Part shown: positions 9,066 through 16,681 of the stretch, piece after piece
How the letters are laid out: the number at the start of each line of letters is the position of its first letter
Numbering within the stretch: the first letter of the stretch is position 1
Source of the DNA: Spirochaetaceae bacterium
Lineage (GTDB): Bacteria; Spirochaetota; Leptospiria; Leptospirales; Leptonemataceae
Length of the DNA: 64,000 nucleotides
Direction: 5' to 3'
NCBI GenBank assembly: GCA_002729885.1
Contig: PBUB01000033.1
Location: 16,840-80,839 of the forward strand
Notes under the pieces: model-generated
Databases searched by the model: none
Told to the model about the DNA's origin: nothing
Seen by the model: only the letters and a program-made list of their open reading frames with translations
Translations under genes and position numbers: made by a program

Positions 9066-9127
9066 GCAGAATTAAAAGGCATCCCGGATTTTTGTAGGTC
9101 AAGCGGAATAGTTTAGTCCAGGGTACA

Positions 9128-10462
9128 CTATCCTTTGCCGGCTGCGGAGATCAGAGCATTCCACACAGGAGCAAAGGGAGGAGCATAGGCGAAGTCCATC
9201 CAGGCCACTTCATCTGCCCGGGCTCCCATATTCACCAGTGCCGAGGCCGCATCTATAAGACCGTAAGAGTCCAGAGGACCGAACATGGCTGCGCCCAGAA
9301 TTGTGCCATCTTTCCTGTCCAGAAGAAGGGTCATCTTAACTTTGTCGGAGCCCGGATAGTAGCCAGCCCGGCTGGGTCTCATGGCGCTGGCTTCCTCAAA
9401 ATCGTAGCCTGCCTCCTTAGCTTCTTTCTGCGAAAGGCCGGTTAATGCATAGGCACGGTCAAAGAATTTGAATACCTGGGTACCTACGATGCCGGGAAAA
9501 GCGATGCGATCTCCGCTCATATTCATACCTGCGATTCGCCCCTGCTTGTTGGCTGTATGTCCCAGAGGATAGTAAACTGCCTTCTTTAAAATCTTGTGAT
9601 ATACCAGAGCGCAATCTCCCCCGGCATAGACGTCTGCTACATTGGTAGCACCATATTGATCCACCACAATTGCTCCTTTCTGCATTTCGATACCGGAGCC
9701 TTCGAGGAATCCGGTGGCTGGTTTGACGCCCACAGCCACCAGTAGTAGATCAAAAGTGGCATTACCCGCTTCTGTTCCTATCTCAATTCCCTTTCCTGTG
9801 TCCTTTACAGATTTGACAGCGGTATTCGAAAGAAATTCAATCTGATGTTGCTGCATCTGCGAGACAATGGACTTCGACAGGCTTTCCGGCAACCTGGGCA
9901 CCGGACGATCCAGAGCTTCATAAATGGTGACTTCCAGGCCCATTTCGCGAAAGCTTTCCGCAGCTTCCAGGCCTATGTAACCTGCACCAATTATGGCTGC
10001 CCTGCGAGGCTTTTCTCTTTTAATAAATTCATGTATGGCTCGACCATCCGGCACCGTTTTTAGTTCGAAGATTCGGGAGGAGCTGTAATCGATGAAAGGA
10101 AGCCTTATCGCAGGGGCTCCGGTGCCTAACATCAGTTTTTCATATCCAATCTCCTTCTCACCGTTGGGTGTGCGAACCAGGACCACCTTCTTTTCTGTAT
10201 TTACCGAGATCGCTTCATGATTCAGGAGCACATCGGACTTTGTTTTCTGGCCAAAGGTTGGACCATCGAAATGTATCAAATCATCAAAGGACTTCACATT
10301 TTCGCTGATCGCATAGGGAAGACCACAGGCACCGTAGGAAATAATTTCAGTTTTCTCCAGGATTCCTATTGTGCCATCCTTGTCGTTTCTTCGAATCTGA
10401 CCTACTGCGGAATTCCCCGCAGCATCCGCTCCAATAATGAGATATTTATAACTGTCATTCAT
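9128..10462 (-). CDS. FAD-dependent pyridine nucleotide-disulfide oxidoreductase, CoA-disulfide reductase/NADH oxidase type
   Basis: 444 residues, the usual length. The N-terminal FAD site is YLIIGADAAGNSA. SYGACGLPY near residues 43-51 holds the single redox cysteine in the position typical of CoA-disulfide reductases and Nox-type NADH oxidases. The NAD site is IIGAGYIGLEAAE, followed by the second FAD motif VYAGGDCA and a C-terminal dimerisation domain ending WNALISAAGKG. The likely reaction is NAD(P)H-dependent reduction of CoA disulfide, persulfide or oxygen; the exact substrate is not decidable here. There is no rhodanese extension. It is followed after about 60 bases by the SpoIIE phosphatase on the same strand. 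Confidence 0.88.
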   Translation of the reverse strand: MNDSYKYLIIGADAAGNSAVGQIRRNDKDGTIGILEKTEIISYGACGLPYAISENVKSFDDLIHFDGPTFGQKTKSDVLLNHEAISVNTEKKVVLVRTPNGEKEIGYEKLMLGTGAPAIRLPFIDYSSSRIFELKTVPDGRAIHEFIKREKPRRAAIIGAGYIGLEAAESFREMGLEVTIYEALDRPVPRLPESLSKSIVSQMQQHQIEFLSNTAVKSVKDTGKGIEIGTEAGNATFDLLLVAVGVKPATGFLEGSGIEMQKGAIVVDQYGATNVADVYAGGDCALVYHKILKKAVYYPLGHTANKQGRIAGMNMSGDRIAFPGIVGTQVFKFFDRAYALTGLSQKEAKEAGYDFEEASAMRPSRAGYYPGSDKVKMTLLLDRKDGTILGAAMFGPLDSYGLIDAASALVNMGARADEVAWMDFAYAPPFAPVWNALISAAGKG

Positions 10463-10772
10463 ATCATAGGATTCGGGAGTAGGGTATAGAAGTCACGATT
10501 TTTTGTGAACATTTTTCAAAATCCTGCGGGAAGTCGGACCTGCGGGAAGTCGGACCTGCGTGGATGTAGGAGGAATTGAAGATTACTTAAGTCTCAAAGT
10601 GTGAACTGAGATCTCAGAATCGGAAAATCTAAAAGTGTGGACAGGCTTCAGTGATGGAACCTCGCTGCTCAACGGTGGTAGCTTTGGAAAATGCTGGTAG
10701 ATCCTGGGTTTCAGATGTTGAAGTCTGGAATGCGAAAGCAGATGCTGGAAAGCGTCATCGGTGGAGCGTATT
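10463..10772. other. 310-base divergent intergenic region
   Basis: This gap separates the oxidoreductase (minus) from the GyrI-like gene (plus). Apart from the 16-base tandem repeat at 10523-10560 it holds a degenerate pair, TCAAAGTGTGAAC and TAAAAGTGTGGAC, within about 60 bases of each other. I see no convincing gene, RNA structure or consensus promoter. Confidence 0.5.
10523..10560. repeat. 16-base tandem repeat, 2.4 copies
   Basis: The unit CCTGCGGGAAGTCGGA is repeated exactly at 10523-10538 and 10539-10554, followed by CCTGCG. It lies about 60 bases upstream of the oxidoreductase start. It may be a slippage product or a binding site; nothing in the sequence decides. Confidence 0.85.
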
Positions 10773-11246
10773 ATGGAAGGTCTATCGGATCTGGAGCTAG
10801 TAGAGCGTCCTGGTTTTTCTCTGGTGTATATTGAAGCTCGGGGACCATTTGAAACCGAATGTCCTCGCGCATGGAAGGAGTTCTGGGAATCCGCTGGATC
10901 TCTGGATCGCAGCCATATCCAGGCTGTGCTGGCTCTTTCGCGAATGGATGAATCACGGGATGGGGACGATCGATTCCACTATCAAGCCGGGGTTCAAATG
11001 CAAAGCTTCCCTGATCCGCTGCCAGAACCCTTAAAGCAGCGACAGGCGGCCGGAGGAAGGTTTGCTCGCTTTGTGCTTCAGGGGCCCTACGAAAATCTGG
11101 CAGGCGCCTACCCCAGGGCTTTTCAGCTGGTTGCTGAAAGAGGGCTTGAAATCCGCGATGAATTTTGCCTGGAGATCTATTTGAATGACCCCACCGAGAC
11201 TCCCGTCTCGGATTTGCTTACGGAGATTCTAATTCCGGTCAATTAG
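10773..11246 (+). CDS. GyrI-like / AraC effector-binding domain protein
   Basis: 157 residues. ATG 10773 is preferred over the in-frame GTG at 10761 because the bases of that GTG form a GGAG ribosome binding site six bases upstream of the ATG. The pattern ends with the family hallmark EIYLNDPTETPVSDLLTEILIPV, after a duplicated SHS2-type fold (FSLVYIEARGPF and FARFVLQGPYENL). Stand-alone GyrI-like domains bind small cationic or drug-like ligands. There is no DNA-binding domain, so it is probably a soluble ligand-binding protein rather than a regulator by itself. It stands alone between unrelated genes. Confidence 0.8.
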   Translation: MEGLSDLELVERPGFSLVYIEARGPFETECPRAWKEFWESAGSLDRSHIQAVLALSRMDESRDGDDRFHYQAGVQMQSFPDPLPEPLKQRQAAGGRFARFVLQGPYENLAGAYPRAFQLVAERGLEIRDEFCLEIYLNDPTETPVSDLLTEILIPVN

Positions 11247-11266
11247 AGTTTCCTACGCTCAGTTTT

Positions 11267-11575
11267 TTAAATCGTGGCGGGCAAAGCCCATCCAGCTCCG
11301 GCAAAATACGAATGCGGCGACTCCCGGAATTGCGGAGATATCTGAATATTTCGCGAGCCATAAGAACCTGGCGAGCCTGATGCCTTTAGCGGACCATAAG
11401 AAGCTAGCGAGCCTGTTGCATTCAGCGAACCCTGGAACGCTAGCCGGCCCGGCGGATTCATTTGAAAGCCAGGCCCATTTTGTCGAACTCGGATAGGGTT
11501 GATAATTTGTGCAATGGCTTCCGGTTTGACATCTTCGCGGTAGATAATATAAGTCGCCTGTGAGATTCTTTTCAT
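11267..11575 (-). CDS. Possible small Gly/Ser-repeat protein
   Basis: A 102-residue frame starting MKRISQATYIIYREDVKPEA, whose first 35 residues look like ordinary protein. The middle contains an imperfect 12-residue repeat (RLAFQGSLNATG, SLASYGPLKASG, SPGSYGSRNIQI). A GGGA sequence just upstream could be a weak ribosome binding site. The start overlaps the GTG start of the divergent lipoprotein gene by about 15 bases, which is unusual and lowers confidence. If it is not a gene, the 11247-11559 stretch is an untranslated region made largely of an imperfect 36-base tandem repeat. I do not recognise the protein. Confidence 0.35.
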   Translation of the reverse strand: MKRISQATYIIYREDVKPEAIAQIINPIRVRQNGPGFQMNPPGRLAFQGSLNATGSLASYGPLKASGSPGSYGSRNIQISPQFRESPHSYFAGAGWALPATI

Positions 11576-12210
11576 CCATTCCCGGTCTACATTTCCCTGA
11601 TCTTTCTTCTCTTACTAAGGGGGCCTCGCGCTCCCCCGTTTCTATCGCTCTCCTGTGTCTGCTTACGGCCGCCTGCAGTTCCCTTCGCTCGCATTATTCT
11701 ATGGTTCCTGTGCAGGAAACAGGCTGGCAGATTATCAGTGATAGAGCAGTATTTCGAGATGGCGCCGATGAAATTCAGGTTTACGTTCCTCTTTCCGGTA
11801 GCTGGCAGCACAGTATGGGGCCCTGTCTGTTGCCGGTCCTTCCGGTGACACGGGATTTTCCCCGTCCCCTGGAAGTCTGGGTTGATATCAAATCCAGCAA
11901 TGCAGAAAGAATCGAACTCGAAGGAAGTGATTGGCTGGCTACTCTTCGCGCCCAGGAGTTTGGAGAAACCTTTCCGGATGACTATGAGATCAAGTCCCGG
12001 GTGGCTTCCCTGACCCGGGAGAAGCTGTCAGAGGATGAGTCACGATACCGACTTACATTTAGCCAATTCGATAATGAGTTCGAGGATTTCTCCGTACAGG
12101 GCGCTCTGAAAGTAAACGGAAAGAAGTTTGCTGTGCCATCCATTCAATTCGAGCGAGAGTCCGACCTGGATTACACTCCTTTCACCACTAAAATTCTGGA
12201 TCTGATTTAG
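11560..12210 (+). CDS. Putative lipoprotein of unknown function
   Basis: 216 residues with an N-terminal hydrophobic stretch SIALLCLLTAACSS, in which LTAAC reads as a lipobox with the lipidated cysteine near residue 39. The n-region before it is unusually long and starts from a GTG without a clear ribosome binding site, but no better in-frame start exists. The mature part is mainly beta-like with several charged residues and a segment EVWVDIKSSNAERIELEG; I recognise no domain. It probably sits in the outer or inner membrane facing the periplasm. It is convergent with the hydroxylase gene, separated by a strong hairpin. Confidence 0.65.
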   Translation: MRFFSSIPGLHFPDLSSLTKGASRSPVSIALLCLLTAACSSLRSHYSMVPVQETGWQIISDRAVFRDGADEIQVYVPLSGSWQHSMGPCLLPVLPVTRDFPRPLEVWVDIKSSNAERIELEGSDWLATLRAQEFGETFPDDYEIKSRVASLTREKLSEDESRYRLTFSQFDNEFEDFSVQGALKVNGKKFAVPSIQFERESDLDYTPFTTKILDLI

Positions 12211-12230
12211 GGAGTAGCCCTTCAAGATCA

Positions 12231-12265
12231 AACCTGACTGAAGCGCAAAGCACTTCTGTCAGGTT
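12231..12265. terminator. Bidirectional hairpin between convergent genes
   Basis: AACCTGAC (12231-12238) pairs perfectly with GTCAGGTT (12258-12265), and the inner GAAG/CTTC and GC/GC pairs continue the stem with single mismatches. It lies 20 bases after the lipoprotein stop and 57 bases after the hydroxylase stop. T-tracts are short on both sides, but position and stem length support a shared terminator. Confidence 0.6.
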
Positions 12266-12321
12266 ATTCTACCGTTCAATCTTCGGAGGTATACTCTGGA
12301 AAATCAGAATAGATAGCGTGA

Positions 12322-13242
12322 TCAGGCGGCCAGACCGGGATTTTCGCAGCAATCCGTACGGCGAAACGGATACAATAGCTGCTCTTTTAACGATTCCAGT
12401 GGAAAATCTGTTTCATCACTGAGGCCTACTTCGCTGCTTTCCTGTCTTCGCCGGGGTAATCGATAGGATCCCAGGACCAAATCCCAGAATATTAAGAGTC
12501 CACTTGAGAAATTATGGTTTGCGAAATCTAGATTTCTATTGTGGTGCCAGCGATGGAGCTGCCCCGAGTTAAAGATTAGATTAAATGGTCCCAGTCTTAG
12601 ATCGGCGTTCAAATGATTTACTATGGACATGAAGTTGTTGAGCACTCCTGTCATAAAAACGACTTCAGGGTCAAAGCCCAGAATCAGCAGGGGAACCAGT
12701 CCAGAAGCAGTGTTCCAGGCAGTGTTTACTGGATGCAGTCGCAGAGCATTGAACCAGTAAACGCTTCGCGGAGCATGATGAATACTATGAGCTCTCCACA
12801 GAAAACCATCCTGCTCATGGGAAAGCCTGTGCAAAACATAGGGCAAAAACCCTGAAGCGATCAAAGCCAGAGGTAACTGCAATGCAAAGCTCCAGGAGGA
12901 TATGTTCATACCTGGTATCTCGATTTTAGAAATAGTCCAGGATATAAGAACGCCCAGGGCCGGCCCTACCAGCAGAGTTGCAAGATTAAACGCTGTATTT
13001 AGCTTAAACGCTCCGGGCTCTATCCAACGATCTATTTCATAGGGAATGATTCTTTCTAGAAACCATCCTGTCATCACTACTGCAAGTAGTCCCGGATACG
13101 CTAACAGTGCTGAGTCATAGCCAAGGGCTATTCCCATGATTCCCAGTAATACAGGAAATCCTATGTACCTCAGAACTTTCTTCTGCAGCGATTCAACCGG
13201 CCTGCTTTCGCAGGCGTTTCTCTTTATCTTTTGATTTTCCAT
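12322..13242 (-). CDS. Sterol desaturase / fatty acid hydroxylase superfamily membrane enzyme
   Basis: 306 residues with four to five membrane segments and the histidine boxes of the non-haem di-iron hydroxylase superfamily: HRLSH, then HSIHH, then HRWHH, with a further conserved H in LNADLRLGP context. Members hydroxylate or desaturate sterols, carotenoids or fatty acids using oxygen. The substrate here is unknown; a lipid is likely in a bacterium of this type. The start at 13242 has AGGAGG about ten bases upstream. An operator identical in design to that of the neighbouring ArsR-type regulator lies 150 bases upstream, so that regulator probably controls the gene. Confidence 0.85.
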   Translation of the reverse strand: MENQKIKRNACESRPVESLQKKVLRYIGFPVLLGIMGIALGYDSALLAYPGLLAVVMTGWFLERIIPYEIDRWIEPGAFKLNTAFNLATLLVGPALGVLISWTISKIEIPGMNISSWSFALQLPLALIASGFLPYVLHRLSHEQDGFLWRAHSIHHAPRSVYWFNALRLHPVNTAWNTASGLVPLLILGFDPEVVFMTGVLNNFMSIVNHLNADLRLGPFNLIFNSGQLHRWHHNRNLDFANHNFSSGLLIFWDLVLGSYRLPRRRQESSEVGLSDETDFPLESLKEQLLYPFRRTDCCENPGLAA

Positions 13243-13390
13243 TGTCTTGGATCCTCCTGATCATCCAATCTGTAATCCTGGCTTCAGGCAGCTGACCATT
13301 CCTGGAATCTGTGGTTTCCCCTGGCTGCACCTTCAAGCCTTCGCATTTACTCGGGCCAAAAGATGGCCTTTCATCGCTCTGTTCCATCGT

Positions 13391-13412
13391 TATATCGGAA
13401 AATAACGATGTA
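13391..13412. promoter_or_regulatory. ArsR-type operator, site 2 (upstream of the hydroxylase)
   Basis: TATATCG (13391-13397) and CGATGTA (13406-13412) flank the 8-base core GAAAATAA. The whole site matches the autoregulatory site at 13769-13790 at all but two positions. It precedes the hydroxylase on the minus strand. Confidence 0.7.
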
Positions 13413-13451
13413 TTGACCAGCCCACTGAAGCCTGCAAATCGCTACTCTAAT

Positions 13452-13763
13452 TCAAGGACAACAGTTCTCCAGGTAACTGGAAAGCCGTCTTAATGCGCCT
13501 TGAATGGATTGCCGGTCCGGGAGATAATATACTTCCTTTCCTCTTTTTTCTCTATTCAGTAGCCCGCCCCGATAGAGCGCCGTAAGATGGGCTGAAACAG
13601 TGGATTGTCCCAATCCGGAATAGCTCACCAGCTCGTTGACGGTCCTTTCTCTGCCATCCAGAAAAGCCAGAAGAAGCTTCTGTCTGGTGCGGCTTGCTAT
13701 GGCCTCAAGAAAGTCCTGAAGTTGCTGATCGGGCAGGGCCGGCTTTTTCGGTAACCGAGTCAT
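13452..13763 (-). CDS. ArsR/SmtB-family transcriptional regulator
   Basis: 103 residues from ATG 13763 (MTRLPKK); an upstream codon at 13811 would place the operator inside the gene and is rejected. The winged helix runs SRTRQKLLLAFLDGRERTVN, ELVSYSGLGQSTVSAHLTAL and GLLNREKRGKEVYYL. The CVC metal motif of classical ArsR is absent from the recognition-helix region, but the protein ends ENCCP, so a C-terminal dithiol or a non-metal signal is possible. Its palindromic operator stands five bases before the start codon and again before the hydroxylase gene, pointing to autorepression and control of that gene. Confidence 0.87.
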   Translation of the reverse strand: MTRLPKKPALPDQQLQDFLEAIASRTRQKLLLAFLDGRERTVNELVSYSGLGQSTVSAHLTALYRGGLLNREKRGKEVYYLPDRQSIQGALRRLSSYLENCCP

Positions 13764-13768
13764 ATTGT

Positions 13769-13790
13769 TATATCGCAAAATAACGATATA
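13769..13790. promoter_or_regulatory. ArsR-type operator, site 1 (autoregulatory)
   Basis: TATATCG (13769-13775) and CGATATA (13784-13790) form a perfect inverted repeat around CAAAATAA, ending five bases upstream of the regulator's ATG. There is no room for a normal ribosome binding site between operator and start. Confidence 0.75.
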
Positions 13791-13884
13791 ATGGAGGGCA
13801 GGGCAAGTCATTTTTCCCGGTCCCGTTGTGGGTTGGAGCGGGAAAACTCCTTGCTCATCCTCAGAACCGGGTTATTGTTCGAAT

Positions 13885-14265
13885 ATGCGATTTCGAAGTG
13901 TCACAGTCCTTTCCGTGTTATTCTCCCTGTTGATGTTAAGTGTTACCTGCGGTACTGAATCTGGCCAACAAAGTTCCGACGATAGCCTCCCGGAGCCGTG
14001 GAAATCGTTAAATCTGGACATCGATGGAGCCGAGGTGGTTCGTGCCAGTTCCGGGGAGCTTCAACTGGTCTTTCCATTTATAAAACCGGAACAAATGAAC
14101 CTTCCCTATGCCATGATTCTGGATGGGATGAAGAAATCCGGCTGGGAAGTGATCGAGCAGGATTACGGAAAATCGGGAAAGGTTCAGGCCCCCGGCGGTA
14201 AAAAATACGGAATGGAAGTGTTCGCACAGGACCGCCGTGTAGTGGCCACAATCTGGGCACTATAA
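13885..14265 (+). CDS. Small putative lipoprotein of unknown function
   Basis: 126 residues from ATG 13885 (MRFRSVTVLSVLFSLLML). The in-frame codon at 13828 would add a non-signal-like extension. The hydrophobic stretch ends SVTCGTES, a lipobox-like site with Cys near residue 22, followed by an acidic spacer. The mature 100 residues contain EVVRASSGELQLVFPF and a C-terminal VVATIWAL and look like one small alpha/beta domain; no family is recognised. The patatin gene starts nine bases after the stop, so the two are probably one transcript and may share a membrane-lipid role. Confidence 0.7.
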   Translation: MRFRSVTVLSVLFSLLMLSVTCGTESGQQSSDDSLPEPWKSLNLDIDGAEVVRASSGELQLVFPFIKPEQMNLPYAMILDGMKKSGWEVIEQDYGKSGKVQAPGGKKYGMEVFAQDRRVVATIWAL

Positions 14266-14273
14266 GGAAACCC

Positions 14274-15224
14274 ATGGGTTTTCGCTGGCTTCGCTTCTTT
14301 CGCAGAGGGCATACGGCTCTCTGTCTTAACTCCTCCTACTTCGGATTCTATGCCCATGCGGGTTTTCTCCAGGGACTGAAGGAGCTGCAGTTGCATCCGG
14401 AGCATGTTTCCGGCGCTTCTGCCGGTGCTATCGTGGCCGGTCTCTATGCTGCCGGAATGCAGCCAGAAGAAATTGCAAAGGAGTTTCTCAATCCCAGGTT
14501 ATCCCGGGTTTTTATGGAATGGCAGGCTTCCTACCGTATGCCCGCTCTGATGTTAAACAGAAAGGGTGTAACCGGGGCCTTCGATGGACGTAAGGTTCAG
14601 GCCCTGCTGAAAGAATTCATTGGTGATCGCAGGATTGAGGACTGTGAGCATCCTACCCTGGCGCTGTCAGTAGCCAATCTGACCGCAGGTCGTACGGAGA
14701 CTGCGCGAAATGGTCTAATCCGAGAATACATTATGGCAAGCTGCGCCATGCCAGGACTGTTCCAGGCGCAGAAGATAAACGGTGATCTTTACTGGGATGG
14801 AGGCATTGCCGATCCTATTCCATTTGAGCACTGGCTGGAGAACGATAGAATTCGCAGGATCATTGTGCATCAGGTAATTCCCATTGCGACGGGGCGAAAG
14901 AAATATAGAAAGGACGAATATCTTCGTGGGCGAAGCGACAGCGCTCCGCGACAGGTACCGGATAACCAGCTCGTGTATCGAAGCGGAAGTGATGAGTCAC
15001 CGGAAAAGTTTAGCTTTCTCAGCGCTCTGGAAAGATCCCATGAAATCATTTCGGATGAATTGATTCGGCTTCGATTAGAAATGGCACGATCCAGAGGAGT
15101 GAAAGTCCTCTGGTTTCGCACGGAAACACCCAGGCTTGGTCCACATAAGATGCACCGGGGGGGCATTAACTTTGAACTGGGTCGTAAGGTTGCACTGGAC
15201 AACGCGTCCGTTATCAAGCCGTAA
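14274..15224 (+). CDS. Patatin-like phospholipase family protein, with an atypical oxyanion segment
   Basis: 316 residues. The nucleophile elbow GASAG (serine near residue 44) and the DGG motif with the catalytic aspartate (YWDGGIADP) give the patatin Ser-Asp dyad. The glycine-rich oxyanion loop usually seen before it (GGGxRG) is replaced by LNSSYFGFYAHAGFL, so the N-terminal part of the active site is altered. It may be a lipid acyl hydrolase with changed specificity or reduced activity. There is no signal peptide. A second half with basic residues (RKKYRKDEYLRGR) could touch the membrane surface. It is probably co-transcribed with the small lipoprotein upstream. Confidence 0.82.
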   Translation: MGFRWLRFFRRGHTALCLNSSYFGFYAHAGFLQGLKELQLHPEHVSGASAGAIVAGLYAAGMQPEEIAKEFLNPRLSRVFMEWQASYRMPALMLNRKGVTGAFDGRKVQALLKEFIGDRRIEDCEHPTLALSVANLTAGRTETARNGLIREYIMASCAMPGLFQAQKINGDLYWDGGIADPIPFEHWLENDRIRRIIVHQVIPIATGRKKYRKDEYLRGRSDSAPRQVPDNQLVYRSGSDESPEKFSFLSALERSHEIISDELIRLRLEMARSRGVKVLWFRTETPRLGPHKMHRGGINFELGRKVALDNASVIKP

Positions 15225-15281
15225 GACTGCAGATGGGTCCCCGAAGCTCTAAAGAGGGATCACAGGTGTATTCTGTCAGAG

Positions 15282-15740
15282 TTACCTCATCGGTGGATAG
15301 TAGGTGCCCTTTTCATTACAGCTCCGTTGTTCTTTATGGTCTGGCGGGGCACCGTAGTAGATGTCCATCTGGACCAGAGTTCCATCCGGAGCGCCGCCCG
15401 GTTGCACCGGATCCAGGAGGCATCGTCCATATCGCGGGCGGTCCTGACAGTGAGATTCTCCCTGGTCTATCTGGACTAGCCGGCAGGAACCTCTCCTTAC
15501 CATCAAAACAAGCATGGTAGCTGCATCCACTACATCAGGACTATAGAGCTGTGCGCAAAACCCTTCAGGAAATTCGCAGCTGCCGGCAAACTTATAGCTT
15601 TTCGATATTCCTTTCTGGAGCTCAATGGGGATTCCAGGAACGTCTTTGTCTGCCGACGTCTGTGCCTGGTTGCCAGGGGTTGTCGGACTTGCACATTGCA
15701 GAAGAATTGGGAATAATAAAGTAAGGTAGTGAAGCCGCAT
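15282..15740 (-). CDS. Cysteine-rich putative lipoprotein
   Basis: 152 residues starting MRLHYLTLLFPILLQCASPT, with LLQC as lipobox and the lipidated Cys near residue 16. The mature part holds seven further cysteines (in SCEF, GFCAQ, GSCRL, SHCQD, GRCLL, RSCNE contexts), consistent with disulfide bonds outside the cytoplasm. No domain is recognised. It is convergent with the patatin gene and divergent from the flavin reductase gene. No clear ribosome binding site is seen. Confidence 0.65.
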   Translation of the reverse strand: MRLHYLTLLFPILLQCASPTTPGNQAQTSADKDVPGIPIELQKGISKSYKFAGSCEFPEGFCAQLYSPDVVDAATMLVLMVRRGSCRLVQIDQGESHCQDRPRYGRCLLDPVQPGGAPDGTLVQMDIYYGAPPDHKEQRSCNEKGTYYPPMR

Positions 15741-15854
15741 CAGGCCAGCTTATCGTTCCCCGCTGATCTGACCAGTATACTTTTTATCTGTTGTTCTCGA
15801 TGAACTGTAATTTCGGAGGGTGACTTTAAAATTTATCGTTCTTATTCTAATTGC

Positions 15855-16469
15855 ATGAAGGTTAAGTTGATCGAATCTGAACTGGCTCGCCTGGGAAAGG
15901 TACCCAGGCTTAATCTGGTAAACTCACTTTCTGGTTATAAAAGCGCCAATCTGATTGCCACAGCCAACTCAAAGGGACAGACGAACCTCGCTATATTCAG
16001 CTCCGTAATTCACCTCGGAAGCGATCCGGCACTGCTGGGCTTCATACTCAGGCCCACCACCGTTTCGCGACATACCTACGATAACATTCGAGATACCAGC
16101 GATTATACAATAAACCATATTCATGAAGATATGATAGAATCCGCACATCAGACATCCGGTAAGTATCCGGCTGGCCATTCTGAGTTTGAAGCAACAGGAC
16201 TTACTCCAGAGCCCTGGCAAGATCATCGTGCACCTTTTGTTGCAGAAAGTAAAATTCAGATCGGCTTGCGATTCGAAGAAGAACACCTGTTAGAGGCCAA
16301 TCGCACTCGTTTGATTGTAGGACGAATCCTGGAGATACGGTTTCCTTCCGAGATTCAGGATCCTGATGGCACTCTTGACCTTTCCAGGGCAAAAGTAGTT
16401 ACAATTAGCGGAGCAGACACTTACAGTCTACCGGCTACAATTCGTCGGATGCCCTATGTTCGTTTGTAA
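15855..16469 (+). CDS. Flavin reductase-like domain protein (FMN-binding split barrel)
   Basis: 204 residues. The split-barrel pattern of flavin reductase-like proteins is visible: KSANLIATANSKGQTNLAIF, then DPALLGFILRPTTVSRHTYDNI and DYTINHI. The C-terminal half has LIVGRILEI and ends SLPATIRRMPYVRL. Members bind FMN and either reduce flavin with NAD(P)H or act as FMN-dependent oxidoreductases. A luciferase-like monooxygenase, which would need reduced flavin, lies 190 bases downstream on the same strand, so they could be partners, but the gap argues against a tight operon. Confidence 0.8.
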   Translation: MKVKLIESELARLGKVPRLNLVNSLSGYKSANLIATANSKGQTNLAIFSSVIHLGSDPALLGFILRPTTVSRHTYDNIRDTSDYTINHIHEDMIESAHQTSGKYPAGHSEFEATGLTPEPWQDHRAPFVAESKIQIGLRFEEEHLLEANRTRLIVGRILEIRFPSEIQDPDGTLDLSRAKVVTISGADTYSLPATIRRMPYVRL

Positions 16470-16471
16470 GA

Positions 16472-16681
16472 CTATTTCCATTCTCCATCCATGATCTTTC
16501 GATTGCCTCGGGGCTCCGCAGACGTTTTCTTGAGATAGAGCATCCTTATTTCGCCCGGTGGTATTTGCGCCAGTGGATGCGCGAAAAGCCCTGGAAGTGC
16601 ATTGAACCATAGAGGCTTCGGTAAAAGATTCAAAAGAGTATTCAGTAGACCACAATTATGAAAATTAGTATAGCAGATCAA
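16472..16681 (-). CDS. Possible small protein between the two flavin genes
   Basis: A frame of up to 69 residues whose last 50 look protein-like (LLNLLPKPLWFNALPGLF, then HPLAQIPPGEIRML, then GNRKIMDGEWK). It would end two bases from the flavin reductase stop and explain the 188-base gap. The ATG at 16681 overlaps the start of the monooxygenase gene; a TTG near 16633 is an alternative. Another frame on the plus strand here (ending RWYLRQWMREKPW) also looks protein-like, so at most one of them is real. No family is recognised. Confidence 0.3.
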   Translation of the reverse strand: MICYTNFHNCGLLNTLLNLLPKPLWFNALPGLFAHPLAQIPPGEIRMLYLKKTSAEPRGNRKIMDGEWK

